From positions 2,959,501-3,023,500 of the forward strand of contig NZ_CP045798.1 in assembly GCF_000746025.2 (NCBI RefSeq): 64,000 nucleotides of DNA, written 5' to 3'. Below, in pieces: positions 18,365-27,821 of the stretch. Source of the DNA: Thermanaerosceptrum fracticalcis (GTDB lineage: Bacteria > Bacillota > Peptococcia > DRI-13). The translations under genes were made by a program, and so were the position numbers. The notes under the pieces were generated by a model. That model was not told where the DNA came from and did not search any database. It saw nothing but the letters and a program-made list of their open reading frames with translations. Each line of letters begins with the position of its first letter. Within the stretch, counting starts at the first letter, position 1.

Positions 18365-19291
18365 ATGGATTTAAAAGGTAGGGATTTTCTCACCCTGGCT
18401 GACTTCAGCCAGGATGAAATATGGTATCTTCTTCAATTAGCCAGGGATTTAAAGGAAAAGCAGAAAGCCGGTATTCCCCATGAGTATTTAAAAGGAAAGA
18501 CGCTGGCGATGATCTTTCAAAAAGCTTCTACCAGGACCAGGGTTTCCTTTGAGGCGGCGATGTATCACCTGGGGGGGTTCCCCATGTTTTTAAGTAAAAA
18601 TGACCTGCAGATGGGCCGGGGGGAGCCCATTGAGGACACAGCCCGTGTGCTGTCCCGCTATGTTGACGGTATCATGATAAGAACATACAGCCACAAAGAG
18701 GTAGAAGACCTGGCCCGCTATGCAAGTGTTCCTGTGATCAATGGCTTAACCGATGACTATCATCCGACCCAGGCCCTGGCTGATTTACTGACCATCTGGG
18801 AACACAAAAGTGCCCTGGCCGGTCTGAAACTGGCCTATATTGGCGACGGCAATAACATGGCCCACAGTCTTTTACTGGGAGGTGCTCTCATGGGCATGGA
18901 AGTAGTGGTGGCCTCCCCTGAAGGCTACCAGCCCAGTGCGGCAGTGGTAAAGAGGGCTAAGGCTCTGGCTGTTGATGGCGAAAAAATAAAGGTAGTCATT
19001 GATCCTAAAGAAGCTGTACAAGAGGCTGATGTGTTGTATACTGATGTATGGGCAAGCATGGGACAGGAAGAGGAAGCAGCTATACGCAAAAAAGCCCTGG
19101 CCCAGTACCAGATTAATCAGGAACTCTTGAAGCATGCCAAGAAAGATGCTATTGTCATGCACTGCTTACCGGCACATCGAGGTGAAGAAATCACAGCCGA
19201 GGTAATGGAAGGACCCCAGTCGGTAGTCTTTGACGAGGCAGAAAACAGGTTGCATGCCCATAAAGCTATCTTAGCCGCCGTTATTAAGTAA
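18365..19291 (+). CDS. argF: Ornithine carbamoyltransferase
   Basis: 308-residue enzyme joining carbamoyl phosphate (from CarAB) to ornithine to give citrulline. The carbamoyl-phosphate loop STRTR is at about 55-59, with MRTYSHKEV-type and [18 protein letters not shown] blocks following. The ornithine-binding HCLP motif is at 266-269. The start is ATG 18365; the GTG one codon earlier is also possible, and GAGAGGGAG is the ribosome site. It opens the argF-argG-argH unit behind its own ARG-box promoter; argG follows after 23 bases. An anabolic role is inferred from context. Confidence 0.95.
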   Translation: MDLKGRDFLTLADFSQDEIWYLLQLARDLKEKQKAGIPHEYLKGKTLAMIFQKASTRTRVSFEAAMYHLGGFPMFLSKNDLQMGRGEPIEDTARVLSRYVDGIMIRTYSHKEVEDLARYASVPVINGLTDDYHPTQALADLLTIWEHKSALAGLKLAYIGDGNNMAHSLLLGGALMGMEVVVASPEGYQPSAAVVKRAKALAVDGEKIKVVIDPKEAVQEADVLYTDVWASMGQEEEAAIRKKALAQYQINQELLKHAKKDAIVMHCLPAHRGEEITAEVMEGPQSVVFDEAENRLHAHKAILAAVIK

Positions 19292-19314
19292 TCAAAAAGC
19301 AGGAGGAAAAGAAG

Positions 19315-20520
19315 ATGAAGAAGATTGTTCTGGCTTATTCGGGAGGTCTGGATACCTCTATCATCATTCCCTGGCTGAAGGAGAACTTTGGCTATGAAGT
19401 CATCGCCATGGCTGCAGATGTGGGACAGGGCGAAGAACTGGAACCCCTGCGGGAAAAGGCCATCAAAACAGGGGCCAGCAAAATTTATATTGAAGATGTA
19501 AAGAAAGAGTTTGTCACTGATTACATCTTCCCCACTTTAAAAGCAGGGGCTATCTATGAAGGAAAGTATCTTTTAGGCACCTCCTTTGCCCGTCCTTTGA
19601 TTGCCAAGAAGCTGGTGGAAATAGCACAAAAAGAAGGTGCCGAAGCGGTAGCCCACGGTGCTACAGGTAAAGGGAATGACCAGGTTCGTTTCGAGCTAAC
19701 TGTAAAGGCTTTGGCACCTGATTTAAAAATAGTGGCTCCCTGGCGCCTCTGGGACATTAAATCCAGGGAGCAGGCGGTAGATTATGCAAAAGAACGCAAT
19801 ATCCCTGTTCCCGTGACGAAAGACAGACCCTATAGTATGGATAGGAACCTCTGGCACCTGAGTCACGAGGGAGCTGACCTGGAGGACCCTGCCAATGAAC
19901 CCAAAGATGATGTGCTGCTGTTGATTACACCTCCGGAAAAAGCCCCTGACAAGCCAACTTATGTAGAAATCCAATTTGAAGAGGGTATACCCATTGCTGT
20001 AAACGGCCAGAAATTAGGGCCTGTAGAACTGATCTCCACCCTCAACGAAATTGCAGGGGCCAACGGTGTGGGTATTGTTGATATGGTAGAAAACCGTTTG
20101 GTGGGCATGAAGTCCAGGGGTGTCTATGAAACCCCGGGGGGGACAGTACTGGTTCTGGCTCACAGGGAACTGGAATTACTCACCCTTGATAGGGCTACCC
20201 TCCATTATAAAGACCTTATTGCCCAGCGCTATGCTGAACTGGTCTATGACGGTGTCTGGTTCCATCCTTTAAGAGAAGCTCTCGATGCCTTTGTAAATGC
20301 AACCCAGAAGACGGTAACTGGTATTGTACGGATGAAGCTTTATAAAGGAAACTGTACTCCTGCCGGAACCAAGTCTCCTTATTCTTTATATAACGAAGCC
20401 TTTGCTACCTTTGGTGAGGATAAGGTTTATAATCAGAAGGATGCGGAAGGATTTATCAACCTCTTCGGTCTTCCTTTGAAAGTCCGTGCCCTCATGAAAA
20501 AGCAGGCAGGGCTGGAGTAG
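19315..20520 (+). CDS. argG: Argininosuccinate synthase
   Basis: 401-residue ATP-dependent ligase joining citrulline and aspartate. The PP-loop [17 protein letters not shown] is at residues 7-23, and [13 protein letters not shown] carries the citrulline/aspartate site. Further typical blocks are [13 protein letters not shown] and GVYETPGGT. Length and ends are normal. AGGAGGAAAAGAAG precedes ATG 19315. The 138-base gap before argH contains the composite repeat, so transcription must cross it for argH to be co-expressed. Confidence 0.96.
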   Translation: MKKIVLAYSGGLDTSIIIPWLKENFGYEVIAMAADVGQGEELEPLREKAIKTGASKIYIEDVKKEFVTDYIFPTLKAGAIYEGKYLLGTSFARPLIAKKLVEIAQKEGAEAVAHGATGKGNDQVRFELTVKALAPDLKIVAPWRLWDIKSREQAVDYAKERNIPVPVTKDRPYSMDRNLWHLSHEGADLEDPANEPKDDVLLLITPPEKAPDKPTYVEIQFEEGIPIAVNGQKLGPVELISTLNEIAGANGVGIVDMVENRLVGMKSRGVYETPGGTVLVLAHRELELLTLDRATLHYKDLIAQRYAELVYDGVWFHPLREALDAFVNATQKTVTGIVRMKLYKGNCTPAGTKSPYSLYNEAFATFGEDKVYNQKDAEGFINLFGLPLKVRALMKKQAGLE

Positions 20521-20534
20521 CAGTTAGTTCGCAG

Positions 20535-20642
20535 CATTTTAGTTATTAGTTACTAGTTATTAGTTATTAGTTACTAGTTATTAGTTACTAGTTATTAGTT
20601 ACTAGTGGTTCATCGGAATTCGGATATCGGAAAACGGAGGTC
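20535..20642 (+). repeat. Composite intergenic repeat, copy 2
   Basis: About ten tandem words of TTACTAG or TTATTAG are followed by TGGTTCATCGGAATTCGG and then ATATCGGAAAACGGAGGTCG. The same order appears inverted at 9876-9938 and again at 23012-23090. Confidence 0.7.
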
Positions 20643-20658
20643 GAAAAGGAGAATAAGC

Positions 20659-22077
20659 ATGAAACTCTGGGGAGGACGTTTTGCTAAGAATACGGATAAG
20701 CTGGTAGAGGATTTTCATTCTTCCATAAGTTTTGACCAGCGGCTTTACCGCCATGATATAGCGGGAAGCATAGCCCATGCCCGGATGCTGGGAGAGACCG
20801 GGATTATTGAGCCTGCTGAAGCTGAAGCTATCATTACAGGGTTAAAAGAACTATTAGCTGAGATTGAAGCTGGAAAAATCAAATTTGCCGTTGATGCGGA
20901 AGATATTCATATGAATATCGAGACTTTGCTGACTACAAAAATAGGCCCTGCGGGTAAAAAACTCCATACGGCCCGAAGCCGTAATGACCAGGTAGCCCTG
21001 GACACCAGGCTGTTTCTCAAAGATGAGATACGCCGCACTCAGGAACTGCTGCTGAATCTGCTGGACGTTTTAGTAAAGTTAGCGGATAAGCATAAGACCA
21101 CCATTATGCCCGGCTATACCCATCTCCAGCTGGCTCAACCCATCACCCTAGGGCATCACCTGCTGGCCTATGCAGAGATGTTTAGACGGGACTTTGAGCG
21201 TCTGGAGGATTGTTATAAGCGTACTGATGTCATGCCCCTGGGTTCGGGAGCATTGGCCGGAACCACCTTTCCTTTAAACCGGCAGATGGTGGCGGAAGAA
21301 TTGGGGTTTGCTAAGGTTTCAGAGAACAGTATGGACAGTGTATCTGACCGGGATTATCTTATTGAATTCCTTGCTGCTGCCTCGCTTATTATGATGCATC
21401 TTTCCCGTTTTTGTGAAGAAATTATCCTGTGGGCCAGTCAGGAGTTTGCTTTTGTGGATATTGACGATGCTTACAGTACAGGCTCTTCCATCATGCCCCA
21501 GAAAAAGAATCCTGATGTGGCAGAGTTAATCAGGGGAAAGACGGGCAGGGTTTACGGTAATCTCATGAGCCTGCTCACCGTAATGAAGGGTTTGCCTATG
21601 ACCTATAACAAGGACATGCAGGAGGATAAGGAAGCCTTGTTTGACAGCATTGACACAGTACAGAAATGTTTGCTTACCTTTACTCCTATGTTAGAATCGA
21701 TTGTATTCCGTCAAGAGAAGATGTATGAAGCGGCTAAAAAAGGTTTTTCTAATGCTACGGACCTGGCTGATTATTTAGTGCGTAAAGGCTTGAGTTTCCG
21801 TGATGCCCACCACGTGGTAGGGAGTTTGGTCCGTTACTGCATCTCCCAGGGAAAAGCTCTAGAGGATTTATCCTTAGAGGAGTTTAGGAAAGGATGTCTG
21901 GTGATCCAGGAGGACAGTTGTCTTTTCATACAAGATGATGTGTATGAGGCGCTCAAATTAGAGAATGTGGTAGGACGCCGCCAAACCTATGGTGGTACAG
22001 CGCCTGAACAGGTAGCTCAGGCAGTTGAAAGAATGGAAACATATATTGAGGAAAGAAAAAAGAAGCTGGAGGAGTGA
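20659..22077 (+). CDS. argH: Argininosuccinate lyase
   Basis: 472-residue enzyme of the fumarase/aspartase superfamily splitting argininosuccinate to arginine and fumarate, the last step of the pathway. The family signature [12 protein letters not shown] begins near residue 275, and [16 protein letters not shown] and [10 protein letters not shown]-like blocks precede it. The start ATG 20659 follows AAAAGGAG and begins with the usual MKLWGGRF; the longer frame from 20605 runs through repeat sequence and is unlikely. The last codons form one arm of a hairpin. Confidence 0.95.
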   Translation: MKLWGGRFAKNTDKLVEDFHSSISFDQRLYRHDIAGSIAHARMLGETGIIEPAEAEAIITGLKELLAEIEAGKIKFAVDAEDIHMNIETLLTTKIGPAGKKLHTARSRNDQVALDTRLFLKDEIRRTQELLLNLLDVLVKLADKHKTTIMPGYTHLQLAQPITLGHHLLAYAEMFRRDFERLEDCYKRTDVMPLGSGALAGTTFPLNRQMVAEELGFAKVSENSMDSVSDRDYLIEFLAAASLIMMHLSRFCEEIILWASQEFAFVDIDDAYSTGSSIMPQKKNPDVAELIRGKTGRVYGNLMSLLTVMKGLPMTYNKDMQEDKEALFDSIDTVQKCLLTFTPMLESIVFRQEKMYEAAKKGFSNATDLADYLVRKGLSFRDAHHVVGSLVRYCISQGKALEDLSLEEFRKGCLVIQEDSCLFIQDDVYEALKLENVVGRRQTYGGTAPEQVAQAVERMETYIEERKKKLEE

Positions 22078-22093
22078 TTTCCTCCAGCTTTCA
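22063..22093 (+). terminator. Hairpin overlapping the argH stop codon
   Basis: AAGCTGGAGGA / TCCTCCAGCTT, an 11-bp perfect stem with a 6-base loop. The T-tract is short (TTTC), so termination may be weak. Confidence 0.55.
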
Positions 22094-22098
22094 TGTCA

Positions 22099-22208
22099 AG
22101 TTCATGTCAAGGGGACGGTTCTTCTGACACGGTATTGTTCATGTCAAGGGTCATGTCAAGGGGACGGTTCTTCTGACACGGTATTGTGTCAGAAGAACCG
22201 TCCCCTTT
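22099..22208. repeat. AAGGGGACGGTTCTTC repeats forming a long perfect hairpin
   Basis: The 22-base unit starting AAGGGGACGGTTCTTC occurs directly at 22109-22130 and 22158-22179, and inverted at 22186-22207. The last two arms form a perfect 22-bp stem around GGTATT. Copies of CATGTCAAG precede each unit. From memory, this motif is widespread in intergenic gaps of Firmicutes, like REP-type sequences. It could also stop transcription from both sides, between argH and the convergent TauE genes. Confidence 0.75.
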
Positions 22209-22234
22209 CAGCAACTACCGCGAAATGCCAACTA

Positions 22235-22591
22235 TCAACTTTCTTTCGGTTTACCAAAGAATTCATATATTCCCATAGCGATAAGGAAGAACCCAAAGAT
22301 TTTCCGCAATAGTTGGGCATCAACTTTATTGGCTAGGGTAGAACCAATGACCGCCCCGACCAAGGCCCCTACGGTGAGACAAAGGGCTAATTGTACCTTC
22401 ACATTACCCTGACGGTAGTGGGTAATCACGGCCACAACCGCTGTGGGAATAAAGGAAGCCAGACAAACCCCCTGGGCCACATGCTGATTTGTTCCCATAA
22501 AAAGAACTAAAGCGGGGACTAAAAGGGTCCCCCCTCCGATAGCTAACCCGCTCAAAATGCCCATGAATAACCCGATAATGTAGATGAGCAC
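22235..22591 (-). CDS. TauE/SafE-family membrane protein, half-length (second of pair)
   Basis: 118-residue membrane protein with about four hydrophobic helices. It matches one half of a TauE/SafE (sulfite/anion exporter) protein: glycine-rich GLAIGGGTLLVPALVLFMG and then QHVAQGVCLASFIPTAVVA. Usual family members are about 250 residues, with two such halves fused. Translation starts at a GTG that immediately follows the TAA of the upstream half (22592), so the two halves are co-translated and may act as a heterodimer. The substrate is not known. Confidence 0.75.
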   Translation of the reverse strand: MLIYIIGLFMGILSGLAIGGGTLLVPALVLFMGTNQHVAQGVCLASFIPTAVVAVITHYRQGNVKVQLALCLTVGALVGAVIGSTLANKVDAQLLRKIFGFFLIAMGIYEFFGKPKES

Positions 22592-22957
22592 TTACAGCAC
22601 CATCCTTATGCCCGCGGCCGCCATAAAAACACCAAACAATTTTTTTAGTTTGGGTGCGGGGATATGCTCCATGAGTTTGGCCCCTAAGTATCCACCCAGC
22701 ATACCACTGGTAGCTACTTTAATAGCCAGTCCCCAGTCCATATGGCCATTGGCCTGGTAGAGAAAGGTACTGACAATGGCGGTGGGCAGTATGATGGCTA
22801 AGGATGTACCATGGGCAGTGTGTTGTTCTTCTCCCAGGATAAAGACCATGGCGGGGATAAGGATAGTGCCCCCGCCTATACCGATCAGACCATTGATCAG
22901 GCCGGTTAATATTCCGATGATTCCCAGGCGGCAGATGCTTCGTAAAGAAAATTCCAT
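22592..22957 (-). CDS. TauE/SafE-family membrane protein, half-length (first of pair)
   Basis: 121-residue membrane protein and first gene of the pair. GLINGLIGIGGGTILIPAMVF and QHTAHGTSLAIILPTAIVS match the repeated half of TauE/SafE transporters. GCAAGGAGGTTTGGC precedes its ATG at 22957. The two halves align with each other (GGGT-LVPA and Q-AHG/AQG-SLA blocks), as expected for an inverted- or dual-topology pair. The frames are separate and each is complete, so this is a split transporter rather than a frameshift. Confidence 0.75.
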   Translation of the reverse strand: MEFSLRSICRLGIIGILTGLINGLIGIGGGTILIPAMVFILGEEQHTAHGTSLAIILPTAIVSTFLYQANGHMDWGLAIKVATSGMLGGYLGAKLMEHIPAPKLKKLFGVFMAAAGIRMVL

Positions 22958-23011
22958 GCCAAACCTCCTTGCTACGAACTTTAGTTTTTGCCTGGAAAAC
23001 GGAAAATATGT

Positions 23012-23125
23012 CAGTTACTAGTTATTAGTTCCTAGTTACTAGTTATTAGTGGTTTTCAGTTGGAATTGGGAAGTCGGATAGCGGAAAACGTTAACCGGAC
23101 TCTGGACACTGGTTACTGGTTACTG
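23012..23125 (+). repeat. Composite intergenic repeat, copy 3, with TTACTGG words
   Basis: TTACTAGTTATTAG-type words (23012-23050) are followed by TGGTTTTCAGTTGGAATT, CGGATAGCGGAAAACG, then CTGGACACTGGTTACTGG repeats to about 23125. The order matches the copies at 9876 and 20535. Confidence 0.6.
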
Positions 23126-23137
23126 GTCACCCAGCAA

Positions 23138-23875
23138 TCAGTGGTGTACTAAGCCAAGAGCCAAGATGAGCAAAATGCCTAGAGCAAAACCCAGCCGGGC
23201 ATAGTTGGGATGGCGTCGGTAGGACTCGGGAATAAGTTCATTCTTAATGATGAAAGCCATAGCACCTCCTGCCAAGGCCAGAAGCAGACAGATGAAGTGT
23301 TTGGAAATGGAAACCAGTAGCAAACCCAGGCAGGCCCCCAGAGGGGTAAAAATACTTACCAGTAGACAGGTGCCAATGATACCTTTCCGGGACATACCAC
23401 CCATAGTTAAGGGCGCTGCTGTAGCCATTCCCTCCGGTATGTTATGCAGCCCAATAGAGAGGGCGATGAGAAATCCCAGGCTTTCCTTGGCCGTATAGCC
23501 AACGGCTATAGCGATCCCTTCAGGTAAATCGTGGAGAGCGATACCGGCGGCAATCAGGTATCCCATTTTTAGCAGGTAACCCTGTCGACCCGCCTTTTGT
23601 TCCTTAATACCAGGTAAAAAGGAAATGATAATGTCTAAGAGCAGCATAAAGAGCAAGCCCAACAAAAAACCCAGTGAAGTTACAAAAACATTGCCATAAT
23701 CAAGGGCTGAGGGAATTAGATCAAAAATAACCACAGCAGCCATGATGCCACCGGCAAATCCCAGAAAACCGGCCAGGATCCGTTCTCCCGGCCGGCCAAA
23801 GGCCAAAACAAATAAAGCACCAAACACCGTAGCCAGTCCGGCTACTGTACTTTGCCATATTACTTCATAAATCAT
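23138..23875 (-). CDS. ZIP-family divalent metal transporter
   Basis: 245-residue membrane protein with about eight hydrophobic helices. The ZIP metal-site helices are clear: HDLPEGIAIAVGYTAKESLG and GLHNIPEGMATAAPL, each with the H-x-x-P-E pattern. This places it with ZupT-type importers of zinc, iron or manganese. A short His-containing C-terminus (LGLVHH) follows. Start ATG at 23875 with a GTATCGATGATTT context; the ribosome site is AGAGGTTAG. It is transcribed away from the YaaH gene, and the TauE pair lies downstream in the same direction. Confidence 0.85.
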   Translation of the reverse strand: MIYEVIWQSTVAGLATVFGALFVLAFGRPGERILAGFLGFAGGIMAAVVIFDLIPSALDYGNVFVTSLGFLLGLLFMLLLDIIISFLPGIKEQKAGRQGYLLKMGYLIAAGIALHDLPEGIAIAVGYTAKESLGFLIALSIGLHNIPEGMATAAPLTMGGMSRKGIIGTCLLVSIFTPLGACLGLLLVSISKHFICLLLALAGGAMAFIIKNELIPESYRRHPNYARLGFALGILLILALGLVHH

Positions 23876-24182
23876 CGATACTAACCTCTTTATAAAAAGA
23901 TTAGGTAAATAATCAGTATCAACATAGTAAAGAGGCAGATTTTTTATGACAGGTTTTTAAATATATTATAGCCTATGATTGTCGCGAGTCCATCTGGCGA
24001 TATGTTCAGTAGGTTCTGATTGGTAGAAAAAATGGTACAAGAAATAATAAAAATTATAGTTTTCACATACAAAAAATCTTGATAAAATAAAAAGTGTTTT
24101 GTAAAAAAAGCAGTTTATTTTACTAAGACTGCCTAGAAGAGACGAGAAGAGAAAATTTGAGGGAATTTGGAGGGTAAAGAGA
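23876..24182. other. AT-rich divergent intergenic region
   Basis: 307 bases between the start codons of the ZIP gene (minus strand) and the YaaH gene (plus strand). It must hold both promoters. I see AT-rich stretches and a GGAGGGTAAAGAGA ribosome site for the plus gene, but no convincing RNA gene or ORF. Confidence 0.5.
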
Positions 24183-24725
24183 ATGAGTGTTGTGAATCCA
24201 GAAGCAATTGGTGTGTTCGGTCTTATCATTACTGTATGGTGTTTTGGTCTAGAGCAGTTGGGGTTTGGTATCAAAGGTGGTGACCATAAAGAAATCGGTA
24301 AGTCTCTGGCTTATATTGCCATCTTCTTTGGCGGTGCGGCCCAGGTATTCACTGCTCTTTCCATGTATCTGTTTGACGTCTTAAAGAATCCCGCTATGAG
24401 CATTTACCTGGGAACCATCTTTGCTGATTACGGTATTTTCTGGCTGTTAATTGGCGTCTTCTTCCTCAAGGGTGGAGATAAAAAGCAGATTGCTCATTTC
24501 TTTATTGTTCAGTTGTTTGTTTCTGCTATATTCCTCTATAAAGCTATACTTGTTGGTAAGATCTGGCCGCTGGGCGTAGTTTTGGCCTTGATTTGCGGAC
24601 TTTTTGCCGTTCTGCCCTTTGCCTGGTACGGCAAAGGTGCCATTTATACAAAAATTGCCGGTGCCCTCAATATCCTTATTGGTTTTGCGGCGCTGCCGAT
24701 TTTCTTACATGCTCTGGGCCTATAA
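24183..24725 (+). CDS. GPR1/FUN34/YaaH-family acetate (succinate) transporter
   Basis: 180-residue protein with six hydrophobic helices. It starts with the family signature NPEAIGVFGLIITVWCFGLEQ (compare NPAPLGL... in SatP) and has ADYGIFWLLIGVFFLKGG in the middle. SatP/YaaH proteins exchange acetate or succinate with protons, and this fits a fermentative or acetogenic host. GGAGGGTAAAGAGA precedes ATG 24183. It is a single-gene transcript closed by a hairpin terminator at 24759-24798. Confidence 0.85.
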   Translation: MSVVNPEAIGVFGLIITVWCFGLEQLGFGIKGGDHKEIGKSLAYIAIFFGGAAQVFTALSMYLFDVLKNPAMSIYLGTIFADYGIFWLLIGVFFLKGGDKKQIAHFFIVQLFVSAIFLYKAILVGKIWPLGVVLALICGLFAVLPFAWYGKGAIYTKIAGALNILIGFAALPIFLHALGL

Positions 24726-24758
24726 GAATCAATTTTAAACATATATCTGGGCAGTCTA

Positions 24759-24797
24759 AAGCCTAATTTTCCTAAGGAAAGTTAGGCTTAATTTTTT
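24759..24797 (+). terminator. Rho-independent terminator
   Basis: AAGCCTAA / TTAGGCTT stem, loop with CCTAAGG, then AATTTTTT. Confidence 0.85.
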
Positions 24798-24901
24798 GCC
24801 TAAATAAACTGAAATAAAAGGGAATAATGTTATATATGCAGAAGAATAGAAAATATGGGTGATATATCCTGAAATACCGTTTCTAAGGAGATGGTGAGAA
24901 T

Positions 24902-27325
24902 ATGATAAGGGGACTTTCGATTTTATTCATCATATTATGGGGACTAATGTTTCTTACGGTATGCGCCCAGGGGGAGACTGGAAATGCCCATGTTATATTG
25001 AGCTACCCTCTGAATGGTGAAATTATGGAGGGGAATGGTATAACTGTGACAGGGGCAGCCTATGACTCTGACAATGACCAGGGAGTAAAGAATGTGGCTG
25101 TTGCCATTAAAGCACCGGATGGTAAATACCTACAAAGCACAGGTGGCTTTAATATTCATCCAGCATACTTTCCAACTACTACAAGTGATGGTTTTAATAG
25201 CTGGAAAAGTCAAATTTCTCTTAGTAGTTGGCTGTCCCAGGGAGTAGTGTATACTATTGTCGTTATTGTTAATGATGGTAAATCTACTGAACTAACTGAC
25301 CCGAGTTGGACTTTTATAAGTAGCCACACTGATAGTAAAGGAGTCAATATAAACTCTGACGTAGAATTATGCGAAGCTAATTTAGATGAAGCCGTTCTTG
25401 GCCTCGAACTTATTAACATGGCCTTTGCCGATTCTATTCAACCCGATGATTTTGTTCTGCATAGTAATATTTCCGGTCTAGTTATTAAGAATGTGATTAG
25501 GGAAAACAACAGCAAAGCCTCACTCGTATTGGATTATGAAGGTTCTGACTTTGATGAGGATACCGAAATTTCTGTGACAGTAAAGTCTTCGGCTTTGAAA
25601 AATTGGAACAGCCTTACGAGCAATACCCTTAACATAAGAGCATCTAAAGAAAGTCTTACTGTAAGCGCCGGGGAACAATTGATAGAAAATTTGCTGAATG
25701 GGGCAGTTCTTAACATTCAATTAAAGGATGTAACCTTCCGTGATCAAGAGATTAATGCCGGTAATTTCCTCCTGGTCAATGCCCCTGAGGGGCTATCTGT
25801 CGCTGAGGTGGTTTACCAGAGTTCAACTACGGCTGCCGTGAATCTAGCGTTTACTAACAGTGATTTCGACACAGACATTAATGATTTTTCTCTGACGATA
25901 AAGGCGGAAGCGCTGTCTCAGGGAAGTGATTTAAACAGCAATTTGCTGTATATCAAAGCCGTTAATGAACGAAGTGATAAACTTATAACCGGGTTTACGG
26001 TTCCCGGCCAGGTGGGACAAAGTGTAATAGATTCCGAGGCATATACCGTAACTTTTCGTGTTCCCTATGGTACTACGGTAACATCTTTAATCCCAAGTAT
26101 CCTTATATCAGAAGGGGCTACTGTCAGCCCTGGCTCAGGTGTACCCCAGGATTTCTCCCAGCCTGCTACCTATCTTGTTACCGCCGAGGATTTATCTACA
26201 CAGAACTGGGTAGTAATGTGTATAGTGGAATCACCTCCCGGCGAGAATAACGAGAACGATTCCCAGCAAAATAACGATAATCATAATGAGAACAATGACA
26301 ATAATGAAGATGATTATGGCCATGACAATACTAGCCATGATGAAATAACCTCAGAAAGCAAAAGAAAGAAAAATGATGAGGCAATCCTGCGGGAAACGGT
26401 AAGAAGTACCGGGAAAGCATTCTTTTCTTTGACCGGGAGGCCAGAAGGTAAAGTAACTTTTTTGCTTGATTTCATCAATGAACTGGAAAAGAACAACGTG
26501 CCTCTAATCATTGAGAACAACGGTATTACCGTGGAGTTTCCTCCCGGCGTCTTAAAGACCTCGCTGTGGGAACAGGCTTTACAGCAGGGTCATTCTAATG
26601 TGGCCATAAAGATTGGAGAGTTAACAGATAACGATAAAAGAGGGGCAGTGGTCAGAGCTCTTACTGCCGAGGGATCTAATATAGCTGCTATAGGTTGCAA
26701 GATGGTGGAGTTATCTATTGAGACGTTTGGGGGCAGCGGGAATGCCAGTTACTCCAGGCAGGTAACCGGTTTTAATGAGCCTGTTTCAGTAACATTTGAC
26801 ATGTCCTCTATAAACTTAGGAATCTTACATATTGTAGAATTAAGCGGGGTAAGGATAGACAATGAAGTAACGCTTAATCCTGTGCCCCTGGGTGGTATTT
26901 ATGATAGAAACAATAAAACATTCACCTTTTATACGGATAAATTTAGTATCTTAACGGTTGGCCAGGCTAAGAACTTGGTAACCATGAGCTTAATGGTAGG
27001 AAATACATTCAGTAAGGTAAACGGTATATTACGGGAAACTGATATTCCCATGCTTCTCTTTAATAATCGTGTCATGGTGCCTCTTCGTTTCATCGGTGAG
27101 GCATTAGGTGCAGAAATTCAATGGGAGGAGAACACAGGTACAATTATAGTAAGGCAGGGAAAGAACGAGGTAAAGTTAGTACTGAACCAACCCATACCCG
27201 GTTTTGATATAGCGGCCACCGTTATCAAGGGTAGGACTCTAGTGCCCATAAGGTATATAGCGGAATCCTTCGGGGCCCAGATCATGTGGTTTCCTCAAAC
27301 GAAAACGGTTTATTTAGTCAGGTAA
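24902..27325 (+). CDS. Large secreted surface protein with Ig-like modules and copper-amine-oxidase-N-like C-terminus
   Basis: 807 residues with a signal peptide (MIRGLSILFIILWGLMFLTV). Residues about 30-150 form a first beta module. Two related repeats of about 95 residues follow (about 155-250 and 252-350; each ends in a SNTLNI- or SNLLYI-type strand). A DUF5018-like Ig module (about 358-445, ITGFTVPGQVG...) comes next, then a linker of about 45 residues rich in Asn, Asp, Glu and His, a central domain, and two repeats of the copper-amine-oxidase N-terminal-like fold (about 690-807; VMVPLRFIGEALGAEIQW and LVPIRYIAESFGAQIMW). In Clostridia that last domain is a wall or matrix module, not an oxidase. 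Ligand unknown. GGAGATGGTGAGAAT precedes ATG 24902. Confidence 0.75.
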   Translation: MIRGLSILFIILWGLMFLTVCAQGETGNAHVILSYPLNGEIMEGNGITVTGAAYDSDNDQGVKNVAVAIKAPDGKYLQSTGGFNIHPAYFPTTTSDGFNSWKSQISLSSWLSQGVVYTIVVIVNDGKSTELTDPSWTFISSHTDSKGVNINSDVELCEANLDEAVLGLELINMAFADSIQPDDFVLHSNISGLVIKNVIRENNSKASLVLDYEGSDFDEDTEISVTVKSSALKNWNSLTSNTLNIRASKESLTVSAGEQLIENLLNGAVLNIQLKDVTFRDQEINAGNFLLVNAPEGLSVAEVVYQSSTTAAVNLAFTNSDFDTDINDFSLTIKAEALSQGSDLNSNLLYIKAVNERSDKLITGFTVPGQVGQSVIDSEAYTVTFRVPYGTTVTSLIPSILISEGATVSPGSGVPQDFSQPATYLVTAEDLSTQNWVVMCIVESPPGENNENDSQQNNDNHNENNDNNEDDYGHDNTSHDEITSESKRKKNDEAILRETVRSTGKAFFSLTGRPEGKVTFLLDFINELEKNNVPLIIENNGITVEFPPGVLKTSLWEQALQQGHSNVAIKIGELTDNDKRGAVVRALTAEGSNIAAIGCKMVELSIETFGGSGNASYSRQVTGFNEPVSVTFDMSSINLGILHIVELSGVRIDNEVTLNPVPLGGIYDRNNKTFTFYTDKFSILTVGQAKNLVTMSLMVGNTFSKVNGILRETDIPMLLFNNRVMVPLRFIGEALGAEIQWEENTGTIIVRQGKNEVKLVLNQPIPGFDIAATVIKGRTLVPIRYIAESFGAQIMWFPQTKTVYLVR

Positions 27326-27350
27326 TTTACAGAGAGAAAGCAAAAACAAG

Positions 27351-27371
27351 AGGCCGGATATCCGGCCTTTG
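27351..27371 (+). terminator. Rho-independent terminator
   Basis: AGGCCGG / CCGGCCT stem around ATAT, followed by TTTGC; the T-tract is short. Confidence 0.65.
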
Positions 27372-27600
27372 CTATTTCAATATTTTATCCATGCTTTGTA
27401 CGTTTTCTCTTAGTTTATCAACATAACCTAACTGTGCATTAACCCACTGTTCCTCTCGTTCTGGCACTTTTCCCGGATATGGTGTGGTCACCTTCAGTCC
27501 TTAGGCAGGTAACTACCCCAGGAAAGACCTGTATATGTTCATGAACCGGGAGGGAGGGAGAACGTGTTCTTTCCAACGCATGAACCCAACCTCCAATATG
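27372..27600 (-). pseudogene. Decayed coding remnant with a frameshift
   Basis: On the minus strand, bases 27500 to 27372 read as a protein-like tail (LKVTTPYPGKVPEREEQW ... ENVQSMDKILK, stop). The 100 bases upstream read as protein in another frame (NHIGGWVHALERTRSPSLP ... HIQVFPGVVTCLRT). No start or ribosome site was found, and the two pieces meet near 27500 at a frame change. I do not recognise the family. It is likely the end of a lost gene. Confidence 0.35.
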
Positions 27601-27706
27601 GTTATAATTAAACAGCATTTTTAGCGTGTGTAATTTTTGTAGAAAAATACTTCCTATTGCTTAATATATGCGCATTAATGTATACAATATATTTTCCCCA
27701 ATCGCA

Positions 27707-27735
27707 TTGACCTTTTTACAAGAAGGAAATATAAT
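27707..27735 (+). promoter_or_regulatory. Strong sigma-A-like promoter for the 36-residue peptide gene
   Basis: TTGACC (27707-27712), 17-bp spacer, TATAAT (27730-27735). The expected transcript starts near 27742 and has an 80-base leader with a weak GTATTAT/ATAATAC hairpin. Confidence 0.7.
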
Positions 27736-27821
27736 AGTATTACAAAAAGTTATATAACACGACCTAAGTAAGTGATGTATTATATAATAATACTTCATAC
27801 AAAAGGAAGGGGGAGTAGAAA

